Notes: a model not told the origin generated them from the letters alone. A stretch of DNA of 64,000 nucleotides from Metabacillus kandeliae (GCF_021166585.1 NZ_JAJOZE010000001.1:762062-826061); one strand, 5' to 3'. Shown: positions 49,430-59,235, counted from the first letter of the stretch. Numbers and translations are program-made.

Positions 49430-50629
49430 GTGAAATCTGTCTTTCTAAATGCCCTCCAAATCTTGCACAAACTAACGAAAGAAGGATATCAGGCCTATTT
49501 TGTCGGCGGTTCAGTCAGGGACTCCCTTCTGGAAAGGGAAATCGGCGATGTGGATATTGCCACTTCGGCAGCACCTGATGAGGTGCAGCGGATTTTCCCG
49601 AAAACGGTTGACGTTGGAGCAGCGCACGGGACCGTAATTGTTATACATAATGGAACGCCGTACGAAGTGACAACCTTTCGGACTGAGGAAGGGTATAAGG
49701 ATGCCAGAAGGCCAGATAAAGTTTCGTTTGTTCAGGATATCACCGAGGATTTGAAAAGAAGGGATTTTACTGTTAATGCAATGGCAATGGATGTGGATGG
49801 AAAGCTCATTGATTTCTATGGCGGCCGTGAAGATCTGAAAAAAGGGATCATCCGGACTGTAGGGGATCCTGCAGAACGGTTCTCTGAGGATGGGCTGCGG
49901 ATGATGAGGGCTGTCCGTTTTGTAAGCCAGCTTGGTTTCAGGCTTTCAAATGAAACGAAAAATGCCATTACAGAAAAAAATGCGCTCCTTCAGAAGATTT
50001 CAATTGAAAGAAAGCTTGCTGAATTTGACAAGCTGCTTTTAGGGGAAAACAGGGGTGAGGCCATTCTCCTTCTATTGGAAACAGGAATAGAAGAGCATCT
50101 TCCCTTTTTAAGCGGACAGAAAGAGGCACTCCTGAGGTTTGCCCGGCATGAGAAAGGGGCTCTTTCTTCCCTGAATGAAATGTGGATGCTGCTGCTCTAT
50201 GAGCTGCACTTCAGCGATCCAGCAGGGTTTTTAAAAAGCTGGAAAATGCCGATGAAGCGGATTAAGCATCTTCAGCATGGTGTTTCGATTCTGGAAAAGC
50301 GAAGGCAGGAAGGCTGGACAAGCTGGCTGCTTTATCAGGCGGGAAGTGAAGCGGCAATAGAAGCAGAAGCCTGCTGTCTTGCGCTTGAGGGTGAAACCAG
50401 CAGAAACAGAGCTCTGAAGGTGGAGGAAGCATTCCGCTCACTGCCGATCAAAAACCGAAGCGAGCTTGCGGTAACAGGAGAAGATTTGCTGAATTGGACA
50501 GGCAAAAAACCTGGACCATGGATATCAGAAATGCTTGAGGATGCCGAGCAGGCTGTTCTCTCCCATAAAATCGGCAATTCAAAGACAGAAATAAAGGAGT
50601 GGGTTTTCCGTTGCAGCAGTCAAAAGTAA
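49430..50629 (+). CDS. cca: CCA tRNA nucleotidyltransferase
   Basis: Adds or repairs the 3' CCA end of tRNA (class II polymerase beta fold). 399 residues: 'YFVGGSVRDSLLEREIGDVDIATSA' in pattern holds the catalytic DxD, then 'VTTFRTEEGYKDARRPD', 'RRDFTVNAMAMD' and 'EDGLRMMRAVRF'. The GTG start has AGGAGATG about ten bases upstream. The last 19 bases overlap the birA start. Confidence 0.95.
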   Translation: MKSVFLNALQILHKLTKEGYQAYFVGGSVRDSLLEREIGDVDIATSAAPDEVQRIFPKTVDVGAAHGTVIVIHNGTPYEVTTFRTEEGYKDARRPDKVSFVQDITEDLKRRDFTVNAMAMDVDGKLIDFYGGREDLKKGIIRTVGDPAERFSEDGLRMMRAVRFVSQLGFRLSNETKNAITEKNALLQKISIERKLAEFDKLLLGENRGEAILLLLETGIEEHLPFLSGQKEALLRFARHEKGALSSLNEMWMLLLYELHFSDPAGFLKSWKMPMKRIKHLQHGVSILEKRRQEGWTSWLLYQAGSEAAIEAEACCLALEGETSRNRALKVEEAFRSLPIKNRSELAVTGEDLLNWTGKKPGPWISEMLEDAEQAVLSHKIGNSKTEIKEWVFRCSSQK

Positions 50630-51597
50630 GGCAAATGCTGCTTCAGGCTTTTTCAGAAGCAGAGGGCAGCTATGTATCGGGACAAAAAATGAGTGAAGTG
50701 CTTGGCTGTTCAAGAACAGCTGTATGGAAGCATATTGAAGACCTTAGGAAAGAAGGATATGAACTGGAAGCTGTCCGAAAGCTGGGGTATAAGATTGTTA
50801 AGGTTCCTGACAAAATTTCAGGAAATGAAATCCGGCTTGGACTGAAAACAAAACGGCTTGGCAGGCATATTCATTTTGAAGAAAGCGTGGGTTCTACACA
50901 AAAAACAGCTCATGCCCTTGCTGGCTCCGGAGCAGAAGAAGGAACGATTGCAGTAGCTGACCAGCAGACAGAAGGAAGGGGCAGACTGTCCAGGTCATGG
51001 CATTCCCCTAAAGGAAAAGGGATTTGGATGAGCACAATCCTGAGACCGGAAATTCCACTGAATAAAACCCCTCAGCTTACCCTTCTTGCTGCTGTGGCCA
51101 TCGTACAGGCCATAGAAGAATCCACGGGGCTCTCACCCGATATCAAATGGCCGAATGATATTTTAATCAACGGGAGAAAAGCGGTTGGAATTTTAACAGA
51201 GCTCCAGGCTGAAGCAGACCGGGTTCATTCCGTCATTATTGGAACTGGATTAAACATTAATCATGAAAAAAATGACTTTCCAGAGGAGCTGCATGGAATC
51301 GCCACATCGTTAAGAATGGAAAGCGGACAAAAATTCAACAGGGCTCAAATCATTCAGGAAATCCTTCTGAAGCTGGAAACCCTGTATGATCAGTATTTGA
51401 CGCATGGATTTAAGCCGGTCAAACTTTTATGGGAATCGTATGCGATCAGTCTGAATCGGCGAATTACAGCCCGCACTCTGCAGGGGGCCGTTTCTGGAAG
51501 GGCCATCGGCATCGATGACGAAGGAGTTCTTCTCCTTCAAAAGGATAATGGAGAAACAGAAAGAATTTACTCGGCTGATATCGAGCTTGAAGGCTAG
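50611..51597 (+). CDS. birA: Bifunctional biotin-protein ligase and biotin repressor
   Basis: 328 residues: winged-helix DNA-binding domain (about 1-60, 'SGQKMSEVLGCSRTAVWKHI' as the recognition unit), then the ligase domain with biotin loop 'TEGRGRLSRSWHSPKG' and 'KWPNDILINGRKAVGIL' (pattern), and a C-terminal SH3-like part. It charges biotin carboxyl carrier proteins and represses biotin genes. I start at TTG 50611 after AAAGGAG (50593-50599); GTG 50599 would overlap that site. The start lies inside cca. Confidence 0.94.
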   Translation: MQQSKVRQMLLQAFSEAEGSYVSGQKMSEVLGCSRTAVWKHIEDLRKEGYELEAVRKLGYKIVKVPDKISGNEIRLGLKTKRLGRHIHFEESVGSTQKTAHALAGSGAEEGTIAVADQQTEGRGRLSRSWHSPKGKGIWMSTILRPEIPLNKTPQLTLLAAVAIVQAIEESTGLSPDIKWPNDILINGRKAVGILTELQAEADRVHSVIIGTGLNINHEKNDFPEELHGIATSLRMESGQKFNRAQIIQEILLKLETLYDQYLTHGFKPVKLLWESYAISLNRRITARTLQGAVSGRAIGIDDEGVLLLQKDNGETERIYSADIELEG

Positions 51598-51649
51598 GCA
51601 GCAGGCGGTTTCAGCAAATAAAAATCTGGCTGTATAGATGGCCATAGTG

Positions 51650-51838
51650 TATAATACACAGTGAAAACAGCGCTTTAAACATATGGGCAGTATCTTTAGC
51701 GGAACTGCACCGTTTTATCAAACCGCATTTTCATATGAGATATTCTGCCTTGATCCATAGGACTGGGACAGAGGGATGATCACCGTATTCAAGCTATGAA
51801 GATAATCTCCCTTCTTCCCTGTGAAGAAGGGTTTTTTA
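51650..51838 (+). promoter_or_regulatory. Structured leader with terminator upstream of panBCD
   Basis: TATAAT at 51650-51655 is followed by a stem GGCAGTATCT/AGATA-TT-CTGCC (51686-51695 and 51738-51749) enclosing GCGG/CCGC. A perfect terminator CCCTTCTTC/GAAGAAGGG with six T stands at 51809-51838, only 45 bases before panB. The layout suggests transcription attenuation of panB. Confidence 0.5.
51809..51838 (+). terminator. Terminator between birA and panB
   Basis: Perfect 9-bp stem, loop CCTGT, six T. It lies 212 bases after birA and 45 before panB. Confidence 0.9.
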
Positions 51839-51882
51839 TTCCCGGTATTCATCGCCTCTTTTAAAAAAAGGAGGGAAAATGA

Positions 51883-52719
51883 ATGAAATCCAGACATGAT
51901 TTTAAAAAAATGAAGGATGAGCAAAGTCCGATCGTGATGGTCACAGCCTATGACTTTCCGTCTGCTAAATCTGCAGAAAAAGCAGGAGTCGACATGATCC
52001 TGGTCGGAGATTCGCTCGGTATGGTTGTGCTTGGCTACGATTCAACTGTACCTGTTACACTCGACGATATGATTCATCATACAAAAGCGGTACGGAGAGG
52101 CGCTCCTGAAACGTACACGGTGGCAGACATGCCATTTATGACATACCATTACTCAGAGGATGAAACATTGCGGAATGCAGCCCGTCTTTTTCAGGAAAGC
52201 GGTGCACATGCTCTGAAAATTGAAGGTGCCGGACCTGTAGCTGATAAAATAGCAGCTTTGACAGGTGCAGGCATTCCTGTTGTTGCCCATTTAGGCCTTA
52301 CCCCTCAGTCAGTCGGGGTGCTTGGCGGATATAAGGTACAGGGAAAGGACGCTGAAAGCGCCAAACGTCTTCTCGAGGACGCACTTTCCTGCGAGAGCGC
52401 GGGAGCCATTGCTCTTGTTCTGGAATGTGTGCCTGCAGAAGTTGGAAAATATATTTCAAGCTCCCTGGCTATTCCTGTCATCGGGATCGGTGCAGGATCA
52501 GAAACAGATGGACAGGTGCTTGTTTACCATGATTTAACCGGATACGGTGTTGACCGGGTTCCGAAATTTGCAGAGATGTACGGCAGCATTGGAGCAAGCG
52601 CAGAGGCAGCCATCGCATCTTATGCACATGATGTGCGGAAAAGGGAATTCCCTTCATCAAAGCACAGCTTCCGCATGAAAGATGAGGAATTAACAGGGTT
52701 GTACGGGGGAAAGGCATAA
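51883..52719 (+). CDS. panB: 3-methyl-2-oxobutanoate hydroxymethyltransferase
   Basis: Makes ketopantoate from 2-oxoisovalerate and methylenetetrahydrofolate; first step of pantothenate synthesis. 278 residues: '[19 protein letters not shown]' in pattern, metal-site '[19 protein letters not shown]' in pattern, 'KIEG', 'HLGLTPQSV' and '[14 protein letters not shown]'. GGAGGG precedes the ATG at 51883. The stop overlaps the panC ATG by one base. Confidence 0.96.
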   Translation: MKSRHDFKKMKDEQSPIVMVTAYDFPSAKSAEKAGVDMILVGDSLGMVVLGYDSTVPVTLDDMIHHTKAVRRGAPETYTVADMPFMTYHYSEDETLRNAARLFQESGAHALKIEGAGPVADKIAALTGAGIPVVAHLGLTPQSVGVLGGYKVQGKDAESAKRLLEDALSCESAGAIALVLECVPAEVGKYISSSLAIPVIGIGAGSETDGQVLVYHDLTGYGVDRVPKFAEMYGSIGASAEAAIASYAHDVRKREFPSSKHSFRMKDEELTGLYGGKA

Positions 52720-53570
52720 TGATAAAAGCAGAAAAAATAGCAGAGCTGACAGCAGCTATCCGCAAATGGAAGGAAGAAGGCAAAAGCATAGGCTTTGTTC
52801 CGACTATGGGATTCCTGCATGAAGGCCATTTATCACTGATAAAAAAGGCAAAAAGCGAAAATGATGCTGTTGTTGTCAGCATATTTGTCAATCCGCTCCA
52901 ATTCGGTCCGAATGAAGATTTTGAGGCCTATCCAAGAAGTATGGAAAGGGACCTTGCCGTTTCTGAGGATGCAGGGGCTGATCTTGTATTTGCACCTGAC
53001 GCAGGAGAAATGTATAAAGGCAAGCCTGCTGCAGCCATCACTGTCACAAATAGAGTGGATGTGCTTTGCGGCAAATCAAGACCGGGCCATTTTGACGGCG
53101 TGGCGGCAGTCTTAACGAAGCTGTTTCATCTTACTCAGCCTGACAGAGCTTATTTTGGGATGAAGGATGCTCAGCAGGTAGCGGTCGTTAAAGGGCTTGT
53201 GGATGAGTTTTATTTCCCGCTGGAAATTGTTCCTGTTGAAACAGTAAGAGAATCTGATGGTCTTGCGAAGAGCTCCAGAAATGTCTATTTGACCGAACAG
53301 GAGAGAGCCGAGGCTCCGCATCTTCAAAAAGCGCTGCAGAAGGCAGCGGAAATGGCAGAAGCCGGTGAATGGGATGCGGCAAAACTCGAAAACCAAATCA
53401 AAGATTATTTGAACACTCATACAACAGCTGAAATTGATTACGCGGAAGTGCTGAGCTATCCAGAACTTGCGCCTCCAGCAGAGGAATCTAAAGAAATCAT
53501 TTTGGCCGCAGCGATTAAATTTTCAAAAGCCCGCCTGATTGATAATATTACGCTAAAATTGAAACTTTAG
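52719..53570 (+). CDS. panC: Pantothenate synthetase
   Basis: ATP-dependent condensation of pantoate and beta-alanine. 283 residues: '[15 protein letters not shown]' with the HxGH nucleotidyl motif, '[13 protein letters not shown]', '[19 protein letters not shown]' in pattern and 'KMSKS'-like 'GLAKSSRN'. The ATG overlaps the panB stop, indicating coupling. panD, which makes beta-alanine, follows after 11 bases. Confidence 0.96.
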   Translation: MIKAEKIAELTAAIRKWKEEGKSIGFVPTMGFLHEGHLSLIKKAKSENDAVVVSIFVNPLQFGPNEDFEAYPRSMERDLAVSEDAGADLVFAPDAGEMYKGKPAAAITVTNRVDVLCGKSRPGHFDGVAAVLTKLFHLTQPDRAYFGMKDAQQVAVVKGLVDEFYFPLEIVPVETVRESDGLAKSSRNVYLTEQERAEAPHLQKALQKAAEMAEAGEWDAAKLENQIKDYLNTHTTAEIDYAEVLSYPELAPPAEESKEIILAAAIKFSKARLIDNITLKLKL

Positions 53571-53581
53571 GAGAGAGCATA

Positions 53582-53965
53582 ATGTTTCGTACAATGATGA
53601 ATGCAAAGCTGCACCGTGCCCGTGTAACAGAAGCAAACCTGAATTACGTCGGCAGCATTACAATAGATGAAGATTTGATTGACGCAGTCGGCATGGCGCC
53701 GAACGAAAAGGTCCAAATTGTAAACAATAATAATGGAGCCCGTCTTGAAACATATATTATTCCAGGGCCAAGAGGGACCGGGGTGGTTTGCCTGAACGGA
53801 GCTGCGGCAAGACTTGTACAGGAAGGGGACGTGGTAATCATCGTTTCCTATGTCATGGTCGCAGAAGAAAAGGTAAAAGACCATGAACCAAAAGTGGCTA
53901 TTTTAAATGAAAAAAATGAGATTGTTCAAATGATTGAAAGTGAACCCGCTTCAACTGTACTGTAA
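53582..53965 (+). CDS. panD: Aspartate 1-decarboxylase (pyruvoyl-dependent)
   Basis: Makes beta-alanine from aspartate for pantothenate. 127-residue proenzyme; the self-cleavage site Gly24-Ser25 is visible in 'NYVGSITID', which produces the pyruvoyl group. '[17 protein letters not shown]' is the conserved C-terminal half. AGGAGAGAG precedes the ATG. Aspartate could come from AspB encoded 4 kb downstream. Confidence 0.96.
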   Translation: MFRTMMNAKLHRARVTEANLNYVGSITIDEDLIDAVGMAPNEKVQIVNNNNGARLETYIIPGPRGTGVVCLNGAAARLVQEGDVVIIVSYVMVAEEKVKDHEPKVAILNEKNEIVQMIESEPASTVL

Positions 53966-53989
53966 TGATTGGCGGATGCATTCAAATGT

Positions 53990-54210
53990 ATGTTATCCTT
54001 TAAAAAGGCATTGCTTCCTTCCTGGTGATTGGGGTTTAGAAGTGAACGCCAGCACCAAAATGCAATCTGCCGATCAATGCTTTTTGCTTTCGGCAAAAAT
54101 GTTCATTTGGGTCATGTTGAAGTCTGGCCATCAGGCATTGGTAAATGCCTTCAGCCAGACTTTTCTTTCTATCCCGTGCGCTGGACTATTAAGCCAGCGC
54201 ACAGGAGATA
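53990..54210. other. Hairpin-rich panD-dinG intergenic region
   Basis: 324 bases without a supported gene. Several stems occur: GGCATTGC with GCAATCTGCC-type pairing around CTGG/CCAG (about 54007-54070), TGCCGA/TCGGCA (54068-54073 and 54090-54095), the terminator-like 54120-54170, and GTGCGCTGG/CCAGCGCAC (54176-54184 and 54194-54202). Confidence 0.45.
54120..54170 (+). terminator. Probable terminator of panBCD
   Basis: AAGTCTGGC/GCCAGACTT outer stem with inner GGCATT/AATGCC, then TTCTTTCT. Confidence 0.65.
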
Positions 54211-54289
54211 CATATTTGCATGAAAAAAATTTATGCTAAGTAGTGCAGCTGCTTTATGAACTGAGCAGCGAAAATCAGAGGTGCTGCAT

Positions 54290-57061
54290 ATGAAATCAAG
54301 ACGATATGTCGTACTTGATGTAGAAACAACCGGTAACTCGCCGAAAAAAGGTGACCGAATTATACAGTTTGCCGCTGCAGTGCTTGAAAACGGCGAAATT
54401 ACAGAACAGTTTGCAAGCTTTGTGAATCCTGAAAAGCCGATTCCTCTTTTTATTGAACAGCTTACAGGGATTACAGATGAAATGGTCAAGCATGCCCCCT
54501 TGTTCAGCGAAATTGCTCCTAAAATTGCAGAGCTGCTGGAAGGGGCTTATTTTACTGCTCATAATGTCAGCTTTGACCTTTCTTTCGTCCAAGCTGAGCT
54601 GGAACGAAGCGGGTTCGGCAAGTTTACTGGCGGTCTGATCGACACGGTTGAACTTTCAAGAATCGCTTTTCCGGCCGCGGAAAGCTATAAATTAAGCGAA
54701 CTATGCAATGGCCTTGGAATTGAACATCTGCAGCCCCACAGGGCAGACAGCGATGCATATGTTACCGCCATCCTTCTTCAGAAAATTTTTGAGGTGTTTT
54801 CATCGCTTCCCGCACTTACCTTGAAAAGCCTTTTAAAACTTTCTTCCTCATACATAAGCGATGCGGAAGAATTATTTGCAGGTATGATTCAGGAAAAGCT
54901 CAAGGGATTAACAGCAGAAAACCGTGTAGACATAGAGCTTTACAGAAGCCTTGCCGTCAAAAGACCTGCCGAAAAGCCGGCTGATAGAGATCCGTTATTT
55001 GATGTGCCGGAAAAACTGGAACTTCCACACGGGTATAGAGAACGAGAAGGCCAAAGTCTAATGATGAATTCAATTCTTCAGGCTCTTGAAAGCCATGAGC
55101 ATCTGCTGCTTGAAGCGGGCACAGGTACAGGAAAGACAATGGGCTACCTGCTGCCTTCTCTAATCTTTTCCCTAAAGCGAAAGGCAAAAGTGATCATCAG
55201 CACTCACACAACATCATTGCAGCAGCAGCTTCTTACAAGGGATATCCCTGCTTTACAAAGCAGGTACCCTTTCTTCAAAGCAGCGCTTTTGAAAGGGCAG
55301 GGGCATTATTTAAGTCTTCAGAAGTTTGAACGGGTGCTTGCCGACAAGGACGATAACTATGACAGCATCCTTGCCAAGTCGCAGATTCTGGTCTGGCTAA
55401 CTGAAACAGAAAGCGGAGACAGAGATGAAATTAACCTTCCTTCAGGCGGAGCTGCTTTGTGGAACAGGATACAGTGCACAAAAAATTCATCCCGGAATAA
55501 TCCCTGGCTTTCCAGATGCTTTTACCAGCGAGCGAAGCAAAAGGCAGAAGAGGCAGACCTTATAATCACCAACCATTCTCTTCTTTTAGCTGATGCTAAA
55601 GCTGAAAAAAAACTGCTGCCGTCCTATCAGAATGCCATTATTGATGAGGCTCATCACCTCGAAAAAGCAGCAGGCGCACAGCTTGGCCGAAAGCTTGACT
55701 ATTTAGCCGTCCACACGGCTCTGGACAGAATCGGCCATTTGTATTCCGGAGGATTGATGGCGCAGGCAGCTGACTGGATGGAGAAATATGCGCCTGAAAG
55801 CTATGACAGCATGCTTGAATTAGACGTCATGCTGAAGGACTTTTCAGAAGAGGCGAATGACTTTTTCCAATCGCTGCACAGCTATGTGCAAAAGAAAGCT
55901 AGAAATAAAGGCTTTAACAAAGTGGTCTATAAGTTTGATAATGAAAATAATTCCTTCTGGCACAGCGTTCTGGAGCTTGCCGACAGGCTTAAATTTTACC
56001 TCTATGACCTTGTGCAAATCATGGAAAAACAGCGGGAGCTGATCGGGGTTCAGGAACCGGAGAATGTCATCCTTGAAGAATACTTTGATAAAATTTCGTT
56101 TCTAAACGGAGTTTATGAAGATTTGGCAGAGCTGTTTTTTATGAAAAGCGAAGAGCATGTGCGCTGGATTGAGATTGAAGCAAAAGGGGCAAAAAATGCG
56201 GTCTCTGTTTATTCAGAGCCTCTTTCTGTATCAGAGCTTCTCGCTGATCAGTTTTTTCACGGAAAAAACAGCGTCATTTTAACGTCAGCAACAATGTCTG
56301 TTGAAGGCTCATTCAAATTCATCATAGGCAGGCTTGGTTTAAAAGACTTTTATCCGTCTGAACTTTTGATTCCGTCCCCATATGATTACAAAAGCCAGAC
56401 AGCACTTTTAGTCCCGGCAGATCTTCCTTCCATCCAGGAAACCGGATCCGAAGAGTATGCAGCGGCTTCTGCAAAAGCAATAGCCCTTCTTGTTAAAAAT
56501 ACGCCTGGAAAAATGCTTGTCCTGTTCACCTCATACGATTTGCTCAGGAAAACCTACCATGAGCTTAAGGAAATAGAAGGTCTTGAGGATTATATTATTA
56601 TGGGACAGGGAACAGGCAGCGGAAGCAGGACGAAGATTGCAAAATCATTCCGCCAGTTCGAAAAAGCGATTTTGCTTGGAACAAGCAGTTTTTGGGAAGG
56701 CATCGACTTTCCAGGAAATGAATTAACTTCATTGGTCATTGTCAGACTTCCCTTTTCTCCGCCGGATGACCCGATAGTTTCGGCTAAATGCGAAAAGCTT
56801 GTAAGAGAAGGGAAGAATGCCTTTTATGAGTATTCACTTCCGGAAGCAGTCATTCGCTTCAGACAGGGCTTCGGAAGGCTGATCAGATCTGAAAACGATA
56901 GAGGGCTTGTGTACGTTTTTGATAAAAGACTGACTGAAACAAAATACGGCGTATATTTTCTTCAGTCCATTCCAGAGCTGCAAATTGTCCAGAAACCCCT
57001 GGCAGAGCTAGCTGAGCATTCCGAAAAATGGTTTAGGGATAAAGGCATTTCAGTGGAATAA
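54290..57061 (+). CDS. dinG: DinG-family helicase with DnaQ-like exonuclease domain
   Basis: 923 residues. An N-terminal 3'-5' exonuclease-like domain (about 1-165: 'VVLDVETTG', 'FTAHNVSFDLSF', 'HRADSDAYVT') is fused to an XPD/DinG-type superfamily 2 helicase with Walker A 'EAGTGTGKT' near residue 280, DEAH box 'IIDEAHHLE' near 450, and C-terminal 'SSFWEGIDFPG' and 'RQGFGRLIRS'. This exonuclease fusion is the Firmicutes form (YpvA); it has been reported to be a nuclease more than a helicase in some species. The iron-sulfur cysteine cluster of E. coli DinG is not evident. ATG 54290 follows AGAGGTG. Confidence 0.92.
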   Translation: MKSRRYVVLDVETTGNSPKKGDRIIQFAAAVLENGEITEQFASFVNPEKPIPLFIEQLTGITDEMVKHAPLFSEIAPKIAELLEGAYFTAHNVSFDLSFVQAELERSGFGKFTGGLIDTVELSRIAFPAAESYKLSELCNGLGIEHLQPHRADSDAYVTAILLQKIFEVFSSLPALTLKSLLKLSSSYISDAEELFAGMIQEKLKGLTAENRVDIELYRSLAVKRPAEKPADRDPLFDVPEKLELPHGYREREGQSLMMNSILQALESHEHLLLEAGTGTGKTMGYLLPSLIFSLKRKAKVIISTHTTSLQQQLLTRDIPALQSRYPFFKAALLKGQGHYLSLQKFERVLADKDDNYDSILAKSQILVWLTETESGDRDEINLPSGGAALWNRIQCTKNSSRNNPWLSRCFYQRAKQKAEEADLIITNHSLLLADAKAEKKLLPSYQNAIIDEAHHLEKAAGAQLGRKLDYLAVHTALDRIGHLYSGGLMAQAADWMEKYAPESYDSMLELDVMLKDFSEEANDFFQSLHSYVQKKARNKGFNKVVYKFDNENNSFWHSVLELADRLKFYLYDLVQIMEKQRELIGVQEPENVILEEYFDKISFLNGVYEDLAELFFMKSEEHVRWIEIEAKGAKNAVSVYSEPLSVSELLADQFFHGKNSVILTSATMSVEGSFKFIIGRLGLKDFYPSELLIPSPYDYKSQTALLVPADLPSIQETGSEEYAAASAKAIALLVKNTPGKMLVLFTSYDLLRKTYHELKEIEGLEDYIIMGQGTGSGSRTKIAKSFRQFEKAILLGTSSFWEGIDFPGNELTSLVIVRLPFSPPDDPIVSAKCEKLVREGKNAFYEYSLPEAVIRFRQGFGRLIRSENDRGLVYVFDKRLTETKYGVYFLQSIPELQIVQKPLAELAEHSEKWFRDKGISVE

Positions 57062-57164
57062 TAACTCGATGAGTAATGCTCCAGTATGTAAAAAGAGCCT
57101 GTGACAATCACAGGCGAATGGGGTGGGCAGGAGTAAATTATTTTGCGCTAATGTTCTTTGCAGC

Positions 57165-57173
57165 TGTTATAAT
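57165..57173 (+). promoter_or_regulatory. Extended -10 promoter of ypmA-ypmB-aspB
   Basis: TGT-TATAAT (TG two bases before TATAAT at 57168-57173), about 100 bases before ypmA; no clear -35. Upstream, GCCTGTG/CACAGGC (57097-57115) forms a hairpin whose T run is on the reverse strand. Confidence 0.4.
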
Positions 57174-57273
57174 GGGAACATAACTTTGCAAAAACATGCT
57201 GCTGTACTTCTACTATTCCCGGACGGGAAAAGACATATAAGTTACAATATTACCGAGAACAGGAGGAATCTGT

Positions 57274-57444
57274 ATGGAAAGTAAAATTGAAATTCTTTCA
57301 ACAGTAAAAATATCTTTTTCAGATGACCTTTATAAAGTGGTGGACTCACTGAACAGGACACTGAAACGCGAAAATCTGATGTTTGGTCTTGCCCTTGATG
57401 AAGAAGATAAGGAAAAAGCGGTATTCACCATTTATAGGACTTAG
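57274..57444 (+). CDS. ypmA: Small conserved protein YpmA
   Basis: 56 residues beginning MESKIEILSTVKI and ending VFTIYRT, the pattern of YpmA (DUF4264), a small soluble Bacillus protein of unknown function at this exact place before ypmB and aspB. AGGAGG at 57261-57266 lies eight bases before the ATG. The TAG stop shares its G with the ypmB GTG start. Confidence 0.85.
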   Translation: MESKIEILSTVKISFSDDLYKVVDSLNRTLKRENLMFGLALDEEDKEKAVFTIYRT

Positions 57445-57938
57445 TGGAGCATATGGGAAAAATCACAGGAATTACACTGTCCTTACTAATCGTTCTTGCA
57501 CTTGCTGCAATTTATCTTACCAATGTGTACCAATCGGCAATGAGCCAAAAAAACGCCTGGCATGATAAAGCAGCAGCTATAGCGAAGGAAAAAGCGAATT
57601 TAAATTCCGTACAAGCTGTTGAAACATTCAGCGGCCAAACCCAAACCTTTGTTGTGACAGGCAAAGACAGGAACAACAGTCCAGTGGCAGTCTGGGTGCC
57701 TGCAAATGGGAAAGATCCTGTTCTTGTCCGCAAGCTTTCAGATGGTATTACGAAAGATGCAGCTGTTTCCATAACAAAAAAAGAAAGCAATCCTAAAGAA
57801 ATTATTTCCGCCGGGCTTGCTGAAGCTGAGAACATACCATGCTGGGAAATCAAATACGTTGACAAGTACAACCGTTATACATATGAATATGTTGACTTTG
57901 TTAAAGGAACGATTATTAAGCAAATCGCGATAAAATAG
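57444..57938 (+). CDS. ypmB: YpmB, membrane-anchored PepSY-like protein (DUF5590)
   Basis: 164 residues: one N-terminal transmembrane helix ('ITGITLSLLIVLALAAIYL') followed by an extracellular domain with 'AVWVPANGK' and a final 'WEIKYVDKYNRYTYEYVDF...GTIIKQI' PepSY-like strand pair. Function unknown. The GTG at 57444 overlaps the ypmA stop and is followed by an in-frame ATG at 57453; I cannot decide between them. aspB begins 12 bases after the stop. Confidence 0.82.
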   Translation: MEHMGKITGITLSLLIVLALAAIYLTNVYQSAMSQKNAWHDKAAAIAKEKANLNSVQAVETFSGQTQTFVVTGKDRNNSPVAVWVPANGKDPVLVRKLSDGITKDAAVSITKKESNPKEIISAGLAEAENIPCWEIKYVDKYNRYTYEYVDFVKGTIIKQIAIK

Positions 57939-57950
57939 GGGGAAAAACTT

Positions 57951-59147
57951 ATGCAACTGGCAAAAAGAGCAGCTTCATTAACACCATCAGCAACTTTGGC
58001 GATTACGGCTAAAGCAAAGGAATTAAAGATGGCAGGCCATGATGTGATCGGGCTTGGAGCAGGCGAACCTGACTTTAATACACCTCAGCATATTATCGAT
58101 GCGGCTGTCAAAGCAATGAATGACGGAAATACGAAATATACCCCTTCAGGCGGGCTAAAAGCGCTGAAGGATGAAATTTCCGCTAAATTTAAAAAAGACC
58201 AGGGACTCCATTATGAAGGCTCCGAAATCATTGTCTGCACTGGAGCAAAACATGCTCTTTATACATTGTTTCAGGTTATCCTTGATGAAGGCGATGAAGT
58301 GATTATTCCAACACCTTACTGGGTCAGCTATCCTGAGCAGGTAAAGCTTGCCGGGGGGGTGCCGGTTTACGCTGAGGGCAAAGAAGAAAATCAGTTTAAG
58401 CTAAAGCCGGAGCAGCTTGAAACAGCTATAACAGATAAAACGAAAGCTGTTATCCTAAACTCTCCAAGCAATCCTACAGGTATGATCTATACGGAAGAAG
58501 AGCTTCAAAAGCTTGGTGAAATCTGTCTGAAACATGGTTTGATGATTGTATCAGATGAAATTTATGAAAAGCTGGTATATGCAGGAAGCCAGCATATTTC
58601 CATCGCACAGCTTTCTGATGAGCTGAAAGAAAACACGATTATCATCAATGGAGTTTCAAAATCCCACTCCATGACAGGCTGGAGAATTGGATATGCCGCA
58701 GGAAATAAAAAAATTATTAAAGCAATGACAGACCTCGCAAGCCACAGCACTTCAAATCCTGCTTCCATTTCCCAGTATGGTGCGATTGCTGCATACAGCG
58801 GCCCGCAGGATGAGGTTGAAGAAATGAGAAAAGCCTTTGAAAGCAGACTGAATAAAACGTATGAGCTGCTGGCCGATATTCCGGGATTCAGCTGCATCAA
58901 GCCTGAAGGGGCCTTTTATTTGTTCCCTAATGCTCAAAAAGCAGCTGAAATGACTGGCTTCCAAAACGTAGATGAATTGGTTGAAGCGCTGCTGGAAAAG
59001 GAAAAAGTCGCCCTTGTTCCAGGATCTGGCTTCGGTTCTCCTGAAAATGTCAGATTGTCTTATGCTACATCAATGGATGCACTGGAAGAAGCCTTGAAGC
59101 GAATCAGCCGGTTTATGGCTGAAAATACGGTGCAAGTGAAGGGATAA
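57951..59147 (+). CDS. aspB: Aspartate aminotransferase
   Basis: PLP-dependent class I aminotransferase interconverting aspartate/2-oxoglutarate and oxaloacetate/glutamate. 398 residues: 'GLGAGEPDFNTP', 'SPSNPTGMIY', PLP lysine in 'SKSHSMTGWRIGY', and 'RLSYATS' at the end. GGGGGAAAA precedes the ATG. It is a cytoplasmic enzyme feeding asparagine, lysine and beta-alanine synthesis; asnS follows behind its own promoter. Confidence 0.95.
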   Translation: MQLAKRAASLTPSATLAITAKAKELKMAGHDVIGLGAGEPDFNTPQHIIDAAVKAMNDGNTKYTPSGGLKALKDEISAKFKKDQGLHYEGSEIIVCTGAKHALYTLFQVILDEGDEVIIPTPYWVSYPEQVKLAGGVPVYAEGKEENQFKLKPEQLETAITDKTKAVILNSPSNPTGMIYTEEELQKLGEICLKHGLMIVSDEIYEKLVYAGSQHISIAQLSDELKENTIIINGVSKSHSMTGWRIGYAAGNKKIIKAMTDLASHSTSNPASISQYGAIAAYSGPQDEVEEMRKAFESRLNKTYELLADIPGFSCIKPEGAFYLFPNAQKAAEMTGFQNVDELVEALLEKEKVALVPGSGFGSPENVRLSYATSMDALEEALKRISRFMAENTVQVKG

Positions 59148-59206
59148 CGACCTTTCTTAAGCTGTGCTGGTCTGCTTCAGTATTTGAGGCAGTGCAGAAA
59201 TTAAGG

Positions 59207-59235
59207 AATGCAGCAGACATTCTGCTGCATTTCAT
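59207..59235 (+). terminator. Candidate terminator of aspB
   Basis: AATGCAGCAG/CTGCTGCATT perfect 10-bp stem, loop ACATT, weak T tail. Confidence 0.6.

Noticed and set aside
53934-54239. Overlapping forward ORFs in the panD-dinG gap
   Set aside because: They run through hairpins and into the panD end with no ribosome-binding site; the sequence looks like structured non-coding DNA.
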